Numbered from the stretch's first letter, positions 1-7,423 are shown. The stretch: 64,000 nt of DNA from an uncultured Pelagibacteraceae bacterium (GCA_902624455.1 CACNXQ010000004.1:1-64000); one strand, 5' to 3'. Numbers and translations: made by a program. Notes: generated from the letters alone by a model not told the origin.

Positions 1-1124
1 GAACTAGTGCCAGCTTCAGCTGCATTGTCTACCGACTCATTGCTTAGTTCATTGACTGGTGCTGCCGAACTTGATGGAGCATTAACCATAGTTGATCCTT
101 GAGACATCATTGAGTTTTTTGCTATTTGCAGGTCAACAATTGATTTTGACGGCTTTGTTTGGGGGTCTAAGCCAGTTGCAACTACAGATACTCTTGCACT
201 TCCTTCTAATTTTTCATCAAAAATAGAACCCACAATAACATCAGCATCTGGATGCACTTGTTCTCTTATTTCGTTAGTAATTTTGTCAACTTCATGGAGA
301 GTTAAATCGGTACCTCCTGTGATGTTGATTAAAAGACCTTTCGCGCCATCAAGAGAGTAATCGTCAAGAAGAGGATTGGTAACTGCTCTATGTGCACATT
401 CTACTGCTCTATTTTCACCAGAGGCTTCTCCTGTACCCATCATAGCTCGACCCATATTGCTCATAATTGTTTTAACATCAGCGAAATCTAAGTTTATTAA
501 ACCTGGAACCACCATTAAATCTGTTATACTTCTTACGCCGGCATGGAGGACGTCATCTGCCATTGAAAAAGCATCTGCAAATGTAGTTTTTTCATCTGCA
601 ACTTTAAATAAATTTTGATTTGGTATAACAATTGTGGTGTCAACAAGATGCTCCAATTCTTTAAGACCTTGCTCAGCGATTCTCATTCTTCCTGCACCTT
701 CAAATTGAAAAGGCTTAGTAACTACTGCTACCGTTAGGATGCCAAGTTCTTTAGCAACTCGTGCGATTACAGGTGCGGCTCCTGTACCAGTTCCGCCTCC
801 CATTCCAGCAGTGATAAAAAGCATGTTAGTGCCATCTAATCGCTCCATAATCTCATGCTTGGTTTCATCTGCCGATGACTTACCAATATCAGGATGAGAC
901 CCTGCACCAAGTCCTTTAGTTACTTGAACACCAAGTTGCATTTTTGCATCACTTAATGATTTTGATAAAGCCTGTGCATCAGTATTGGCTGCTACAAATT
1001 CAACACCAGACAAACCTGCGTGTATCATGTTGTTGATTGCATTGCCACCTGCACCACCAACACCAAAAACAGTTATTTTAGGCTTCAGCTCTTTTAGTTC
1101 TGGAACGCTTAAATTTAAAACCAT
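1..1124 (-). CDS. ftsZ: Cell division GTPase FtsZ (3' end cut by window edge)
   Basis: FtsZ is the tubulin-like GTPase that polymerises into the cytokinetic ring at midcell. About 374 codons are visible. The tubulin signature GGGTGTG is near residues 109-115, preceded by the nucleotide-binding [12 protein letters not shown] at about 21-32; NTDAQAL near 47-53 and the [17 protein letters not shown] region are also typical. The reading frame runs open off base 1, so the linker end and the C-terminal FtsA/ZipA-binding peptide are not seen. The start is ATG at 1124 with a strong Shine-Dalgarno AGGAGG at 1133-1138, 8 nt upstream. mraZ ends 24 bp upstream on the same strand, so the two are probably cotranscribed. 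Identity is certain; only the C-terminus is unknown. Confidence 0.97.
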   Translation of the reverse strand, partial: MVLNLSVPELKELKPKITVFGVGGAGGNAINNMIHAGLSGVEFVAANTDAQALSKSLSDAKMQLGVQVTKGLGAGSHPDIGKSSADETKHEIMERLDGTNMLFITAGMGGGTGTGAAPVIARVAKELGILTVAVVTKPFQFEGAGRMRIAEQGLKELEHLVDTTIVIPNQNLFKVADEKTTFADAFSMADDVLHAGVRSITDLMVVPGLINLDFADVKTIMSNMGRAMMGTGEASGENRAVECAHRAVTNPLLDDYSLDGAKGLLINITGGTDLTLHEVDKITNEIREQVHPDADVIVGSIFDEKLEGSARVSVVATGLDPQTKPSKSIVDLQIAKNSMMSQGSTMVNAPSSSAAPVNELSNESVDNAAEAGTS

Positions 1125-1148
1125 GAATTTATCCTCCTATATTCAAAG

Positions 1149-1601
1149 TTATTCATTTCTCCAAGATAGCTTTGTTAAATTATCTTGTGCTTCTTTAGAA
1201 GTTTTGGCCTTGTAGGACTGATAAGTTTCAGGATTCCACATTTGAAACGTTTCACCCATTCCCGCAAATGTAACTTGATCTTCAATACCTGAAAAATTTA
1301 AAAGCTCATTCGGTATTATGACTCTTCCTTCTTGATCAAAGTTAATTTGATGGCTATCAGCAAATATAGATGTAGAGAAAGAAGTTCGTTCATCTGTAAA
1401 TGGACCAGAAGCCTCGATAGCATCACTAATCTTTTTCATTCTATTTAGTGAACATCCCTCAATTGATCCTAAGGCAGGAGCTGGATAGCAAATCATTCCC
1501 TTCAAACCATTTTGCTCAAGAATACTTCGAAACGTTGAAGGCACTGAGACCCTTCCCTTTTTGTCAATCCGATTGATGTATGTAGATAGAAATAATGACA
1601 T
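1149..1601 (-). CDS. mraZ: Transcriptional regulator MraZ
   Basis: MraZ is an AbrB-like regulator that controls the division and cell-wall (dcw) cluster. Two SpoVT/AbrB-type repeats are visible: LSTYINRIDKKGRVSVP at the N-terminus and INFDQEGRVIIPNELL in the second half, each with the DxxGRVxxP core. Start choice: the ATG at 1601 gives MSLFLSTYINR, which fits the family, but it has no clear Shine-Dalgarno. An in-frame TTG at 1637 adds 12 hydrophobic residues and does have a GAGG 5 nt upstream (1643-1646), so a longer form is possible. The gene lies immediately before ftsZ, where other bacteria have a dozen dcw genes in between. Five TGGG repeats upstream look like its own operator. Confidence 0.94.
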   Translation of the reverse strand: MSLFLSTYINRIDKKGRVSVPSTFRSILEQNGLKGMICYPAPALGSIEGCSLNRMKKISDAIEASGPFTDERTSFSTSIFADSHQINFDQEGRVIIPNELLNFSGIEDQVTFAGMGETFQMWNPETYQSYKAKTSKEAQDNLTKLSWRNE

Positions 1602-1649
1602 TCTAAAAAAAAGATTTATTAATAAAGCAATCAACAAATTTACCTCTTT

Positions 1650-1693
1650 TGGGTTAAATTGGGATTACATGGGATAGTATGGGATATATTGGG
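1650..1693 (+). promoter_or_regulatory. MraZ operator: five TGGG repeats at exact 10-bp period
   Basis: TGGG occurs at 1650, 1660, 1670, 1680 and 1690 on the plus strand (CCCA on the mraZ coding strand), each start exactly 10 bp from the next, with AT-rich spacers. MraZ of Escherichia coli is known to bind direct TGGGN repeats with 5-nt spacers, i.e. the same period, upstream of mraZ. The array lies just upstream of mraZ, so autoregulation of an mraZ-ftsZ transcript is the natural reading. Confidence 0.85.
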
Positions 1694-1702
1694 TATTGTC
1701 TA
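1674..1702 (-). promoter_or_regulatory. Putative sigma-70 promoter of mraZ-ftsZ
   Basis: On the minus strand TAGACA (1702-1697; 5 of 6 to TTGACA) is followed after exactly 17 bp by TACTAT (1679-1674; 4 of 6 to TATAAT). The spacer and the -10 contain three of the five MraZ repeats, so bound MraZ would cover the polymerase site. Transcription would begin near 1667, about 65 nt before the preferred mraZ ATG. This is pattern-based and not proven. Confidence 0.55.
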
Positions 1703-1782
1703 CACTCAAAATGATTTTTTTATAATTTTTTCAATCATTTATTACATTTTACATTAAGAAAACTGTCTAAAGTACTGAAAAA

Positions 1783-2146
1783 AATGCCAGATAATTTGTA
1801 AGCCGGGTTCTGTAATTTTTAAGAAAAAATTGATGACTATTCATCTAGTTTGCATGTTACCAAGCAAATCATGCGACCAACCCAGTTACGGCCAAGACTA
1901 GCCATTGTAACTCTATTCGATCTTGCTCCTGGTGGGGTTTACCATGCCTTTTTTGTTACCAAAAAAGCGGTGAGCTCTTACCTCACCTTTTCACCCTTAC
2001 CCTTAGTAATTTCAATTAGGGCGGTTTATTTTCTGCGGCACTTTCCCTAGGGTCACCCCCGCCGGGCATTACCCGGCACCATCGTCTTGTGGAGCCCGGA
2101 CTTTCCTCTTTCATAGAAAGCAGTCATCCAATTATCTGGCAGCTTC
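1783..2146 (-). ncRNA. rnpB: RNase P RNA (bacterial type A)
   Basis: This is the catalytic RNA that trims the 5' leader of pre-tRNAs. The minus strand carries GAGGAAAGTCCGGGCTCC near the 5' end and CAGAACCCGGCTTAC near the 3' end, the universally conserved core strands of bacterial RNase P RNA. P1 is a perfect 12-bp helix formed by 2130-2141 and 1785-1796, which fixes the ends to within a few bases. A run of seven T (minus strand, 1784-1778) follows P1 directly, so P1 plus the U tract can act as the terminator. The gene lies 11 bp beyond the amidase stop; its promoter must be inside that gene. Any open frame here is an accident of the RNA gene. Confidence 0.96.
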
Positions 2147-2157
2147 TTATTAATCCT

Positions 2158-2892
2158 TTACCTTTTCTTGGTCAAGTTCTGTTTTTTAGCTTTTATCAGA
2201 GCTTTGAGATAAGTCATTATTTTTTCTTTGACTGAAAACTCATCTAGTTCTTCAGGGCAAAAATGGCTTTCAAATGCATGTATCACATGAAGAGTTTCTT
2301 GATCCATGAGACCATTTATTGAGATTTTATATCCAAACTCACTAAACAATTTTTGTAGTTTAGTAATTTGGTTAACAGTAAGTACTTTTTTTGACTTTAA
2401 TTTTTTTTTAAGACTTAGACCAATGCCTTTTTTTGCAAGTTCATTCCATGGAAATAAATAACCTGGATCAGACTTTCTAAATGACGCAATATCTGAATGA
2501 CCAAGAATAAAGCTGTCCCTTACGTTATATTTTTCTTTCAAATTTGATAATAAGTTTATAAGAGAGCGTATTTGTTTCTTGGTATATTTTTCATAGCCAA
2601 ATTCATATCCTTTATTTTGTAACTCGATACCAATTGAGTTTTGATTTAAATTTTTATCTCTGCCCCAAAATGATACACCTGCATGCCACGCAACATTATG
2701 ATCCATGACTAACTGAGATACTATTCCTGATCTATCAATGAAATAATGCGAACTTACTTTATGTTTTTTTGACTTAAGTCTTTTAATGGACTCTTGGGCA
2801 CTTCTCATACCAGTGTAATGAATAATTATGTATTTGATCACTCTTTTTTTCATAGGATCAAAATTAGGTGAAAGGTCTGTTATGATTTTCAT
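2158..2892 (-). CDS. N-acetylmuramoyl-L-alanine amidase (AmpD/AmiD type)
   Basis: This zinc amidase cleaves the bond between MurNAc and the stem peptide, acting on peptidoglycan or recycled anhydro-muropeptides. The Amidase_2 fold is clear: IIIHYTG with zinc ligand H25, VAWHAG near 68-72, NSIGIELQN near 85-93 with a probable catalytic Glu, and GHSDIASFRKSDPG with H132, K140 and D142. The last ~75 residues look like a degenerate peptidoglycan-binding (PGBD-like) helical domain (ITKLQKLFSEFGYKISINGLMD). No obvious signal peptide is present, so a cytoplasmic recycling role or unusual export are both open. The start overlaps the stop of the upstream transporter gene by 4 bp, implying translational coupling. 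Confidence 0.9.
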   Translation of the reverse strand: MKIITDLSPNFDPMKKRVIKYIIIHYTGMRSAQESIKRLKSKKHKVSSHYFIDRSGIVSQLVMDHNVAWHAGVSFWGRDKNLNQNSIGIELQNKGYEFGYEKYTKKQIRSLINLLSNLKEKYNVRDSFILGHSDIASFRKSDPGYLFPWNELAKKGIGLSLKKKLKSKKVLTVNQITKLQKLFSEFGYKISINGLMDQETLHVIHAFESHFCPEELDEFSVKEKIMTYLKALIKAKKQNLTKKR

Positions 2893-3785
2893 GGTGACTG
2901 AATAATTCTTTTATCTTCTTCTCTCGTCATGACTATACCAACACCAATCAAAGTACAAAGCGAACCAATTATTATTTTTAGACTGATGATTTCATCAAAA
3001 TTGTCAAAAATAGAGAAATACGAAATGACTAAAGCATTTATAATTGCAAGCACTGGAGCTAAAAGTGTGAGTGGAGTTATCTTTGAAAGTTCATATTTCG
3101 TAATCAAATAATAGAATCCAGCATGCCCTATACCAGTTGCAACTAAAGCAGTAAATATAACGGCTGCCCAACCAAGAACATTTGCATTCACAATAACGTT
3201 TATTTGATTACTCTCGAAAATATATGATGTTATGAAAAGCATCACGCAACTAATAACAGCAATCCAAGCCTGAAGATCAAATACCTTTATATTATCAAGT
3301 TTCTTCATGAAAATAAGACTCACTGACATTGATAATGCTGCTAATAAGGCAAAATACACACCTCCCAAGTCAGCAAAGATTGTAGGTTCGAAAATCAAGA
3401 TAATTACTCCGCCAAAAGCAAGGCATATTCCTATAATACGTTTCCATCTAATGACTTCTTTAAGAAAAATAACAGAGAGTATTGTCGCAAATGGTACACC
3501 TAATTGTAATACAATTGCTACTGATGAAACATATTGAGAATTAACGAGTGCTAAATAAAAAAAAGAAAAGTGAATGCCTCCCCCTAGTATAGCAATGATC
3601 ATAATATCCTTCATTTGACCTTTATGGATTTTCAAAAAAGGTATTAAAATAAGTGCAATAATCAAAAAGCGCATTGCGGTAAATAAAAACGGAGGAAATT
3701 CACTTACACCAATTTTTGCTGAAATGAATGCTGCTCCAAAAGCAAAATTCATAAAAAGCACCAAGGATATATCTCGAGTTTTCAA
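2889..3785 (-). CDS. EamA/DMT-family membrane transporter
   Basis: The product is a 298-residue drug/metabolite-transporter superfamily protein with about ten hydrophobic segments arranged as two five-helix EamA repeats. The N-terminal FMNFAFGAAFISAKIG and the glycine-rich ends of helices (FGGVIILIF, LIGVGIVM) are typical. Members export or import amino acids, nucleotides or other small metabolites; the substrate cannot be read from sequence. Its stop overlaps the amidase ATG by 4 bp (ATGA type), so both are translated from one message. It diverges from mlaA over a roughly 90-bp AT-rich gap that must hold both promoters. Confidence 0.88.
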   Translation of the reverse strand: MKTRDISLVLFMNFAFGAAFISAKIGVSEFPPFLFTAMRFLIIALILIPFLKIHKGQMKDIMIIAILGGGIHFSFFYLALVNSQYVSSVAIVLQLGVPFATILSVIFLKEVIRWKRIIGICLAFGGVIILIFEPTIFADLGGVYFALLAALSMSVSLIFMKKLDNIKVFDLQAWIAVISCVMLFITSYIFESNQINVIVNANVLGWAAVIFTALVATGIGHAGFYYLITKYELSKITPLTLLAPVLAIINALVISYFSIFDNFDEIISLKIIIGSLCTLIGVGIVMTREEDKRIIQSP

Positions 3786-3875
3786 ATTGATTTAAATTTA
3801 TTTATAAAAATGCCTTAATTTATCATTTAAAATATTAATTTGATTATATTTTTTTATAGAATAGCATCTTTATTG

Positions 3876-4694
3876 ATGAAAATAAGAGTCTTATTATCGA
3901 TTCTACTTTGTCTATTCATATTTATTGGATGTTCCTCCAATAAATCTGAATTAACCACAAATCTTGACCAGGTTCAAATTGAGCGGGTAAACGATCCGTT
4001 TGAACCAGTTAATAGAGCAATATTTTCATTTAATAATGTTTTTGATAGGGCTGTTTTAAGACCAATTTCAATTTTTTATAGAAGTATTGTTCCTGAATTC
4101 ATTAGAAACAGAATCACATACTCACTAAGCAATTTAAGCATGCCCATAACAGCGGTAAATAACCTTCTACAAGGTGAATTAAGGAAAGCGGGTGTTTCAA
4201 CATCAAGATTTTTAATTAACTCAACAATTGGGTTACTTGGATTTTTTGATCCGGCATCATCTCTTGGTTTAGAAAGTGAAAATGAAGATTTTGGTCAAAC
4301 TTTATCTGTTTGGGGGGTTCCATCAGGACCCTATGTAGTCTTACCATTCCTCGGGCCCTCGAACCCTAGAGATTTCACAGGGTTATTATCAACGTCATTG
4401 CTTGATCCAATGTACCAAGTTGGAGGTGGAAGTACTACTGATAATTTGAGATACTACAGAATGGGAACAGGTGCAGTAGATTTTAGATCACAAAATTTAG
4501 AGATCTTTGATGACCTTCAAAATAATTCAATAGATTATTATGCAGCAGTTCGAAGTTTTTACTCTCAAAGTAGAGAAAGTCAGGCTGCAAATAATATGGA
4601 AGAAAGCTCCTTTGAAGATGAAAATGATATATTTGATGACTTTGACCTAGATGATAGTTATGTTGGACCTGATATAGAAATTTTATATGACTAA
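3876..4694 (+). CDS. mlaA: MlaA/VacJ outer-membrane lipoprotein
   Basis: MlaA is a ring-shaped outer-membrane lipoprotein that removes phospholipids from the outer leaflet and passes them to periplasmic MlaC. The ATG at 3876 is preferred over an upstream TTG at 3840 because it yields a standard lipoprotein signal: positive start, hydrophobic core, lipobox IFIGC with the lipidated Cys at about residue 19. The conserved body is present: NDPFEPVNRAIFSFN, the proline-rich LRPISIFYRSIVPE, the DFGQTLSVWGVPSGPYVVLP signature and LGPSNPRDFTG. The C-terminal ~30 residues are strongly acidic (EDENDIFDDFDLDD). The stop overlaps the mlaC start by 8 bp. Confidence 0.95.
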   Translation: MKIRVLLSILLCLFIFIGCSSNKSELTTNLDQVQIERVNDPFEPVNRAIFSFNNVFDRAVLRPISIFYRSIVPEFIRNRITYSLSNLSMPITAVNNLLQGELRKAGVSTSRFLINSTIGLLGFFDPASSLGLESENEDFGQTLSVWGVPSGPYVVLPFLGPSNPRDFTGLLSTSLLDPMYQVGGGSTTDNLRYYRMGTGAVDFRSQNLEIFDDLQNNSIDYYAAVRSFYSQSRESQAANNMEESSFEDENDIFDDFDLDDSYVGPDIEILYD

Positions 4695-5289
4695 GCTAAT
4701 TAAAATTAAAATCTTTTCAGTCATTACATTCTTTATAATAATAAATAATGTATTTGCCTCTTCTTTTTCTGCTGAAAAAGATTTTGTAAGTAATTTTGCT
4801 GACTCAGCTATTAATATCCTTAGTGACAATGAAATATTGGAAGGTGAGAAAAATAGTAAATTCACCGATTTAGTCATGTCTGCCATCGACCTTAATCTAA
4901 TTTCAAAGTTTGTACTTTCCAAAACTTGGAAAAATGCAACTGATGATCAGAAAGAAAGATATATACAGGCATTTAAGGATTACTTTATAAATTCTTATGC
5001 CAACAAACTAGATCAATATTCAGGAGAACAAGTAGAAGTCGTTGATGCCGAAGAGGCAGGCAAATATGTCATAGTAAATAGCTTTATTTACCGTGAAGGC
5101 ACTGACACTTTGAAAATTAATTTAAAATGGCGTTTATTAAACAGAGACAACGAAATAAAAATTATAGATCTCAATATTGAGGGTATAAGCTTAATCATTG
5201 CACAAAGAGAAGAATTTCAATCATTCTTAGCTAACAATGAAGGTGACCTTGAAAAACTTATCGAAAAAATTGTTTCTGTTTCAAATTAA
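4687..5289 (+). CDS. mlaC: MlaC/Ttg2D periplasmic phospholipid carrier
   Basis: MlaC shuttles phospholipid across the periplasm between MlaA and the inner-membrane MlaFEDB complex. The 200-residue product has a hydrophobic N-terminal signal ending near VFASS, then the all-family pattern: FVSNFADSAINILSD, DLNLISKFVLSKTW, the YIQAFKDYFINSYANKL helix, and the strand block around VNSFIYREGTDTLKINLKWRL and KIIDLNIEGISLIIAQREEF. It starts inside the last codons of mlaA, so the two products are coupled. The mlaFED permease genes are not nearby in this window. Confidence 0.93.
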   Translation: MTKLIKIKIFSVITFFIIINNVFASSFSAEKDFVSNFADSAINILSDNEILEGEKNSKFTDLVMSAIDLNLISKFVLSKTWKNATDDQKERYIQAFKDYFINSYANKLDQYSGEQVEVVDAEEAGKYVIVNSFIYREGTDTLKINLKWRLLNRDNEIKIIDLNIEGISLIIAQREEFQSFLANNEGDLEKLIEKIVSVSN

Positions 5290-5311
5290 TCACTTAAATT
5301 CAATACCTTAG

Positions 5312-5400
5312 ATTTCAGTAGATTGAAAATCTATGAAAAGCGGACTACCATATGTACACCATATCACATGGTTAAAAAGTGGCCGATCTACATCGGTTAA
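5312..5400 (+). ncRNA. Hairpin-rich leader of the 66-aa gene
   Basis: Three consecutive stem-loops can be drawn between the mlaC stop and the next start. The first, about 5312-5337, is an 11-bp stem (TTTCA and TAGATT paired with AATCTA and TGAAA) with one bulged G and a 3-nt loop. The second, about 5347-5372, pairs ACCATATG with CACATGGT with one mismatch. The third, about 5381-5400, pairs TGGCCGAT with ATCGGTTA around a CTAC loop, including two G-U pairs. No U tract follows, so they are not simple terminators. I do not recognise a known riboswitch. Confidence 0.4.
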
Positions 5401-5430
5401 AAGTAGGTGAAAACGAAAAAGGAGAAGTGT

Positions 5431-5631
5431 ATGACAAAAAGAATGCACGAGGTACTGTCACGTTTTAGCCGAAGCAAAGCCAAGGAAAAACGTGAACGAT
5501 CTATGAATCATGTTCTGGTCAATCCAGTAGATGTTAATGGAAATGGTACTTCAGGATATTTAATTAAGAACGGACCTAATAAGGGTAAAGTTCTTAAGCA
5601 TTTGAAAGTTAAGCATCAAAATAAATTTTAA
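5431..5631 (+). CDS. Small basic protein of unknown function (66 aa)
   Basis: I do not recognise this protein. The start is the ATG at 5431, which has a clear Shine-Dalgarno GGAG in AAAGGAGAAGTGT; an upstream in-frame GTG at 5407 lacks one. The N-terminal half is a highly basic, probably helical segment (KRMHEVLSRFSRSKAKEKRER); the second half looks like a small beta unit with GNGTSGYLIKNGPNKGKVL and ends KHLKVKHQNKF. It has no membrane segment or signal peptide. High lysine and arginine content suggests nucleic acid or ribosome contact, which is only inference. It stands alone between mlaC and the convergent rhodanese gene and has an unusually structured leader. Confidence 0.75.
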   Translation: MTKRMHEVLSRFSRSKAKEKRERSMNHVLVNPVDVNGNGTSGYLIKNGPNKGKVLKHLKVKHQNKF

Positions 5632-5644
5632 TAAGCTTAGCTCT

Positions 5645-6025
5645 CTAATCTGGATCACAAGATGGTAACCCCATAGGTTTCCATCCTAGGGTGAATCCGT
5701 CTTCAACGTTGTATAAATTTTGATATCCTAAATCAGCTACTAAAGCAGCAGCCCTCATTGAACGAGCACCTGAGCGACATATGAAATAAATTTCGGAGTC
5801 TTTATTTAAATTTAAGTCACTAAACTCACTAAGAAAATTAGGATTAGGTGAGCCATCACTATTCACGATAGTGATTTTATGTAAAATTTTATTTATTGAG
5901 GATAAATCCGAAAAGCCATCATTATTAAATTCTTCGGGTGTTCGAACATCAACTAAATAAGTATTCTCATTGTCTTTGAGTTTCTGTAAACATTCCACTG
6001 AGGTGATATTGCTGATATTGCTCAT
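5645..6025 (-). CDS. Rhodanese-like domain protein
   Basis: This is a single rhodanese domain of 126 residues. The start of the fold is YLVDVRTPEEF (23-33) and the active-site loop is CRSGARS with the persulfide-forming Cys at position 83, followed by the RSMRAAALVADLGYQNLYNVEDGF helix-strand block. Such proteins transfer sulfane sulfur in thiouridine, cofactor or cyanide metabolism; the acceptor is unknown. A 15-20 residue insert (KITIVNSDGSPNPNFLSEF) sits before the active loop, as in several single-domain alphaproteobacterial members. The start lies 3 bp after the stop of the TIGR03643 protein, so the pair forms one unit. Confidence 0.9.
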   Translation of the reverse strand: MSNISNITSVECLQKLKDNENTYLVDVRTPEEFNNDGFSDLSSINKILHKITIVNSDGSPNPNFLSEFSDLNLNKDSEIYFICRSGARSMRAAALVADLGYQNLYNVEDGFTLGWKPMGLPSCDPD

Positions 6026-6028
6026 GAG

Positions 6029-6277
6029 TTATGTTTTTTGCATTTTTGATTTAAATCGATCCGATACTCTCTCTATTTTAGTTTTTCGGCCTCTTACTCT
6101 TTGACGCCATTTAAGAAATGAGTTTCTTTTAAGGTTTTTCTTCATGATAGAAATAACTTCTTTCTCAAGCAGCCCAAATTGTTCCTTAATATCAGCAAAG
6201 GGAGTTCTATCTTCCCAAGCCATTTCAATAATGCGGTCGATTTTTTTAGTAGTTAGCAATTGAATATTTTTACTCAT
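6029..6277 (-). CDS. TIGR03643/DUF2805 family protein
   Basis: The 82-residue product matches the small TIGR03643 (DUF2805) family: IDRIIEMAWEDRTPFADI is the hallmark N-terminal helix pair, followed by QFGLLEKEVISIMKK, which resembles a helix-turn-helix, and then SFLKWRQRVRGRKTK. The C-terminus is basic. Function is not known; the helix-turn-helix-like centre suggests nucleic acid binding. It is encoded 3 bp before the rhodanese gene. Confidence 0.85.
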   Translation of the reverse strand: MSKNIQLLTTKKIDRIIEMAWEDRTPFADIKEQFGLLEKEVISIMKKNLKRNSFLKWRQRVRGRKTKIERVSDRFKSKMQKT

Positions 6278-6312
6278 CTACAATGAACTAATAATAGCTT
6301 GAAATAAATCAA

Positions 6313-7095
6313 TTAATTTTTTAATGCTCTAAAATTGCCTGGTCGATGTTCACCTTTTTGAACAACCCCAACGAGTTTCTTCCAGATGTCAAGTGCATAA
6401 GCCCCTTCTTCAGGTCCAATCGCCTTAACCACTTCATCCCATAATGGTCCTTCGATTTCTGCAACTTCACCTTTTACTTTTTCTAAGTACCATGCATTTC
6501 GATCATGCATTGAAATAATATTAAAACCAGTTTTTTCCAAAATTTCCCTATATTTATCTATTGAACACATGAACATATCCAACCCTTCAGCAGCGATATA
6601 TTCTTTCATTTGTTCTGATGGTTCATTATCGTCTTCTCTCATCCAGTCACCAACAGCAAGGTAGCCATTTGGTTTTAAAACACGGTAAACATCTCTCATG
6701 AGCTCTTCTTTATCAATGATGTGTAAAAAAACTTCTTTACTGAATACTACATCCATAGTTTCGTTTTCAAACTGTAGTGGTCCAGGAGGAATACATTTAA
6801 ACGTAACCTGATTAGAAACATTTTTTTCTATAGCTAACTTATTGGCTCTTTCAATTACTAGTGGCTCAGTATCGAAACCTATTACATGTCCTGCATTGCG
6901 TGCTTCTATCATATGAAAAGCTGCTCCACCACATCCACAGCCAATGTCTAGAACTATTTTGTCTGATAGATCATAATCACCTAAGATTTCGTCTATCTCA
7001 TCGGTCCCGCCGGGTGAAAGATTCCCCTCTCCCCAAATAGTTTTTAACATATTTAATTGTTTAGGTCCGTAATGGCCCTCATCAGTTAAACTCAT
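6313..7095 (-). CDS. Phosphoethanolamine N-methyltransferase-like enzyme
   Basis: This is a class I SAM-dependent methyltransferase: motif I is LDIGCGCGG (49-57), the acidic end of strand 2 is GFDTEP, and FSKEVFLHI (118-126) is followed by YRVLKPNGYLAVGDW. Outside the Rossmann core it resembles the phosphoethanolamine methyltransferases of protists and nematodes: WGEGNLSPGGTDEIDEIL near the N-terminus mirrors their FGENYISSGG region, FSKEVFLHI mirrors FSRDAILHL, and the C-terminus FRALKN mirrors FKATKN. Those enzymes make phosphocholine by three methylations. Substrate is therefore inferred; a related glycine/sarcosine or other amine methyltransferase cannot be excluded. The start has an AAGGAG Shine-Dalgarno 10 nt upstream. 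Confidence 0.8.
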   Translation of the reverse strand: MSLTDEGHYGPKQLNMLKTIWGEGNLSPGGTDEIDEILGDYDLSDKIVLDIGCGCGGAAFHMIEARNAGHVIGFDTEPLVIERANKLAIEKNVSNQVTFKCIPPGPLQFENETMDVVFSKEVFLHIIDKEELMRDVYRVLKPNGYLAVGDWMREDDNEPSEQMKEYIAAEGLDMFMCSIDKYREILEKTGFNIISMHDRNAWYLEKVKGEVAEIEGPLWDEVVKAIGPEEGAYALDIWKKLVGVVQKGEHRPGNFRALKN

Positions 7096-7242
7096 TTAAT
7101 GTAAACTCCTTGAGGATCTAGAAATCTGACCAAGATCTATAAAATTAACTCTCAATCTTCTTTTAATAATCACCCTAACAATTGGAGGTAAAAGATTTTT
7201 GAATTTAACTCGTCTGACGAAAATATCTTGCTGCTTCGTCAT
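7096..7242 (-). CDS. Possible 48-aa basic protein upstream of the methyltransferase
   Basis: An open frame of 48 codons begins at ATG 7242 and ends with TAA directly against the methyltransferase ATG. The product is strongly basic in its middle (FVRRVKFKNL and IIKRRLRV). There is only a weak AGAGAA before the start. It overlaps the other small frame (7205-7330) by 38 bp in another phase, so at most one of the two is likely to be real, or they are coupled. No homologue is recognised. The rest of this gap (7331-7423) is AT-rich and holds nothing I can identify. Confidence 0.25.
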   Translation of the reverse strand: MTKQQDIFVRRVKFKNLLPPIVRVIIKRRLRVNFIDLGQISRSSRSLH

Positions 7243-7330
7243 AAGTTCTCTTTTCTTTTAAATGTGAAATGAATGAAAGAAGCATATGAATCGGCATGCC
7301 AATTAACAATTCTATTAAGTCAACTTTCAT
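7205..7330 (-). CDS. Possible 41-aa small protein
   Basis: An open frame of 41 codons starts at ATG 7330. The predicted peptide has an amphipathic or membrane-like start (VDLIELLIGMPIHMLLSFI) followed by a charged tail with a YDEAARYFRQ helix, a composition that looks like protein rather than random AT-rich sequence. There is no Shine-Dalgarno, but a TATAAT-like stretch lies close upstream, so a leaderless transcript is possible. It may be a small membrane-associated peptide of the methyltransferase unit. Not recognised. Confidence 0.3.
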   Translation of the reverse strand: MKVDLIELLIGMPIHMLLSFISHLKEKRTYDEAARYFRQTS

Positions 7331-7423
7331 ATTTTATAATATTACACAGATTTTATTATTCTTATCAATCTAAATATGCTCAGGGTAACTTTATGGAAAT
7401 TTTTAAGACAAGAGGACAATTCA

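Noticed and set aside
376-618. Plus-strand frame within ftsZ
   Set aside because: Shadow of the truncated ftsZ gene, which runs open on the minus strand through this region.
1850-2050. A 66-codon plus-strand frame
   Set aside because: It is inside the RNase P RNA gene, whose conserved helices explain the sequence.
5407-5430. GTG start for the 66-aa protein
   Set aside because: No ribosome site before it; ATG 5431 is preceded by AAAGGAG.
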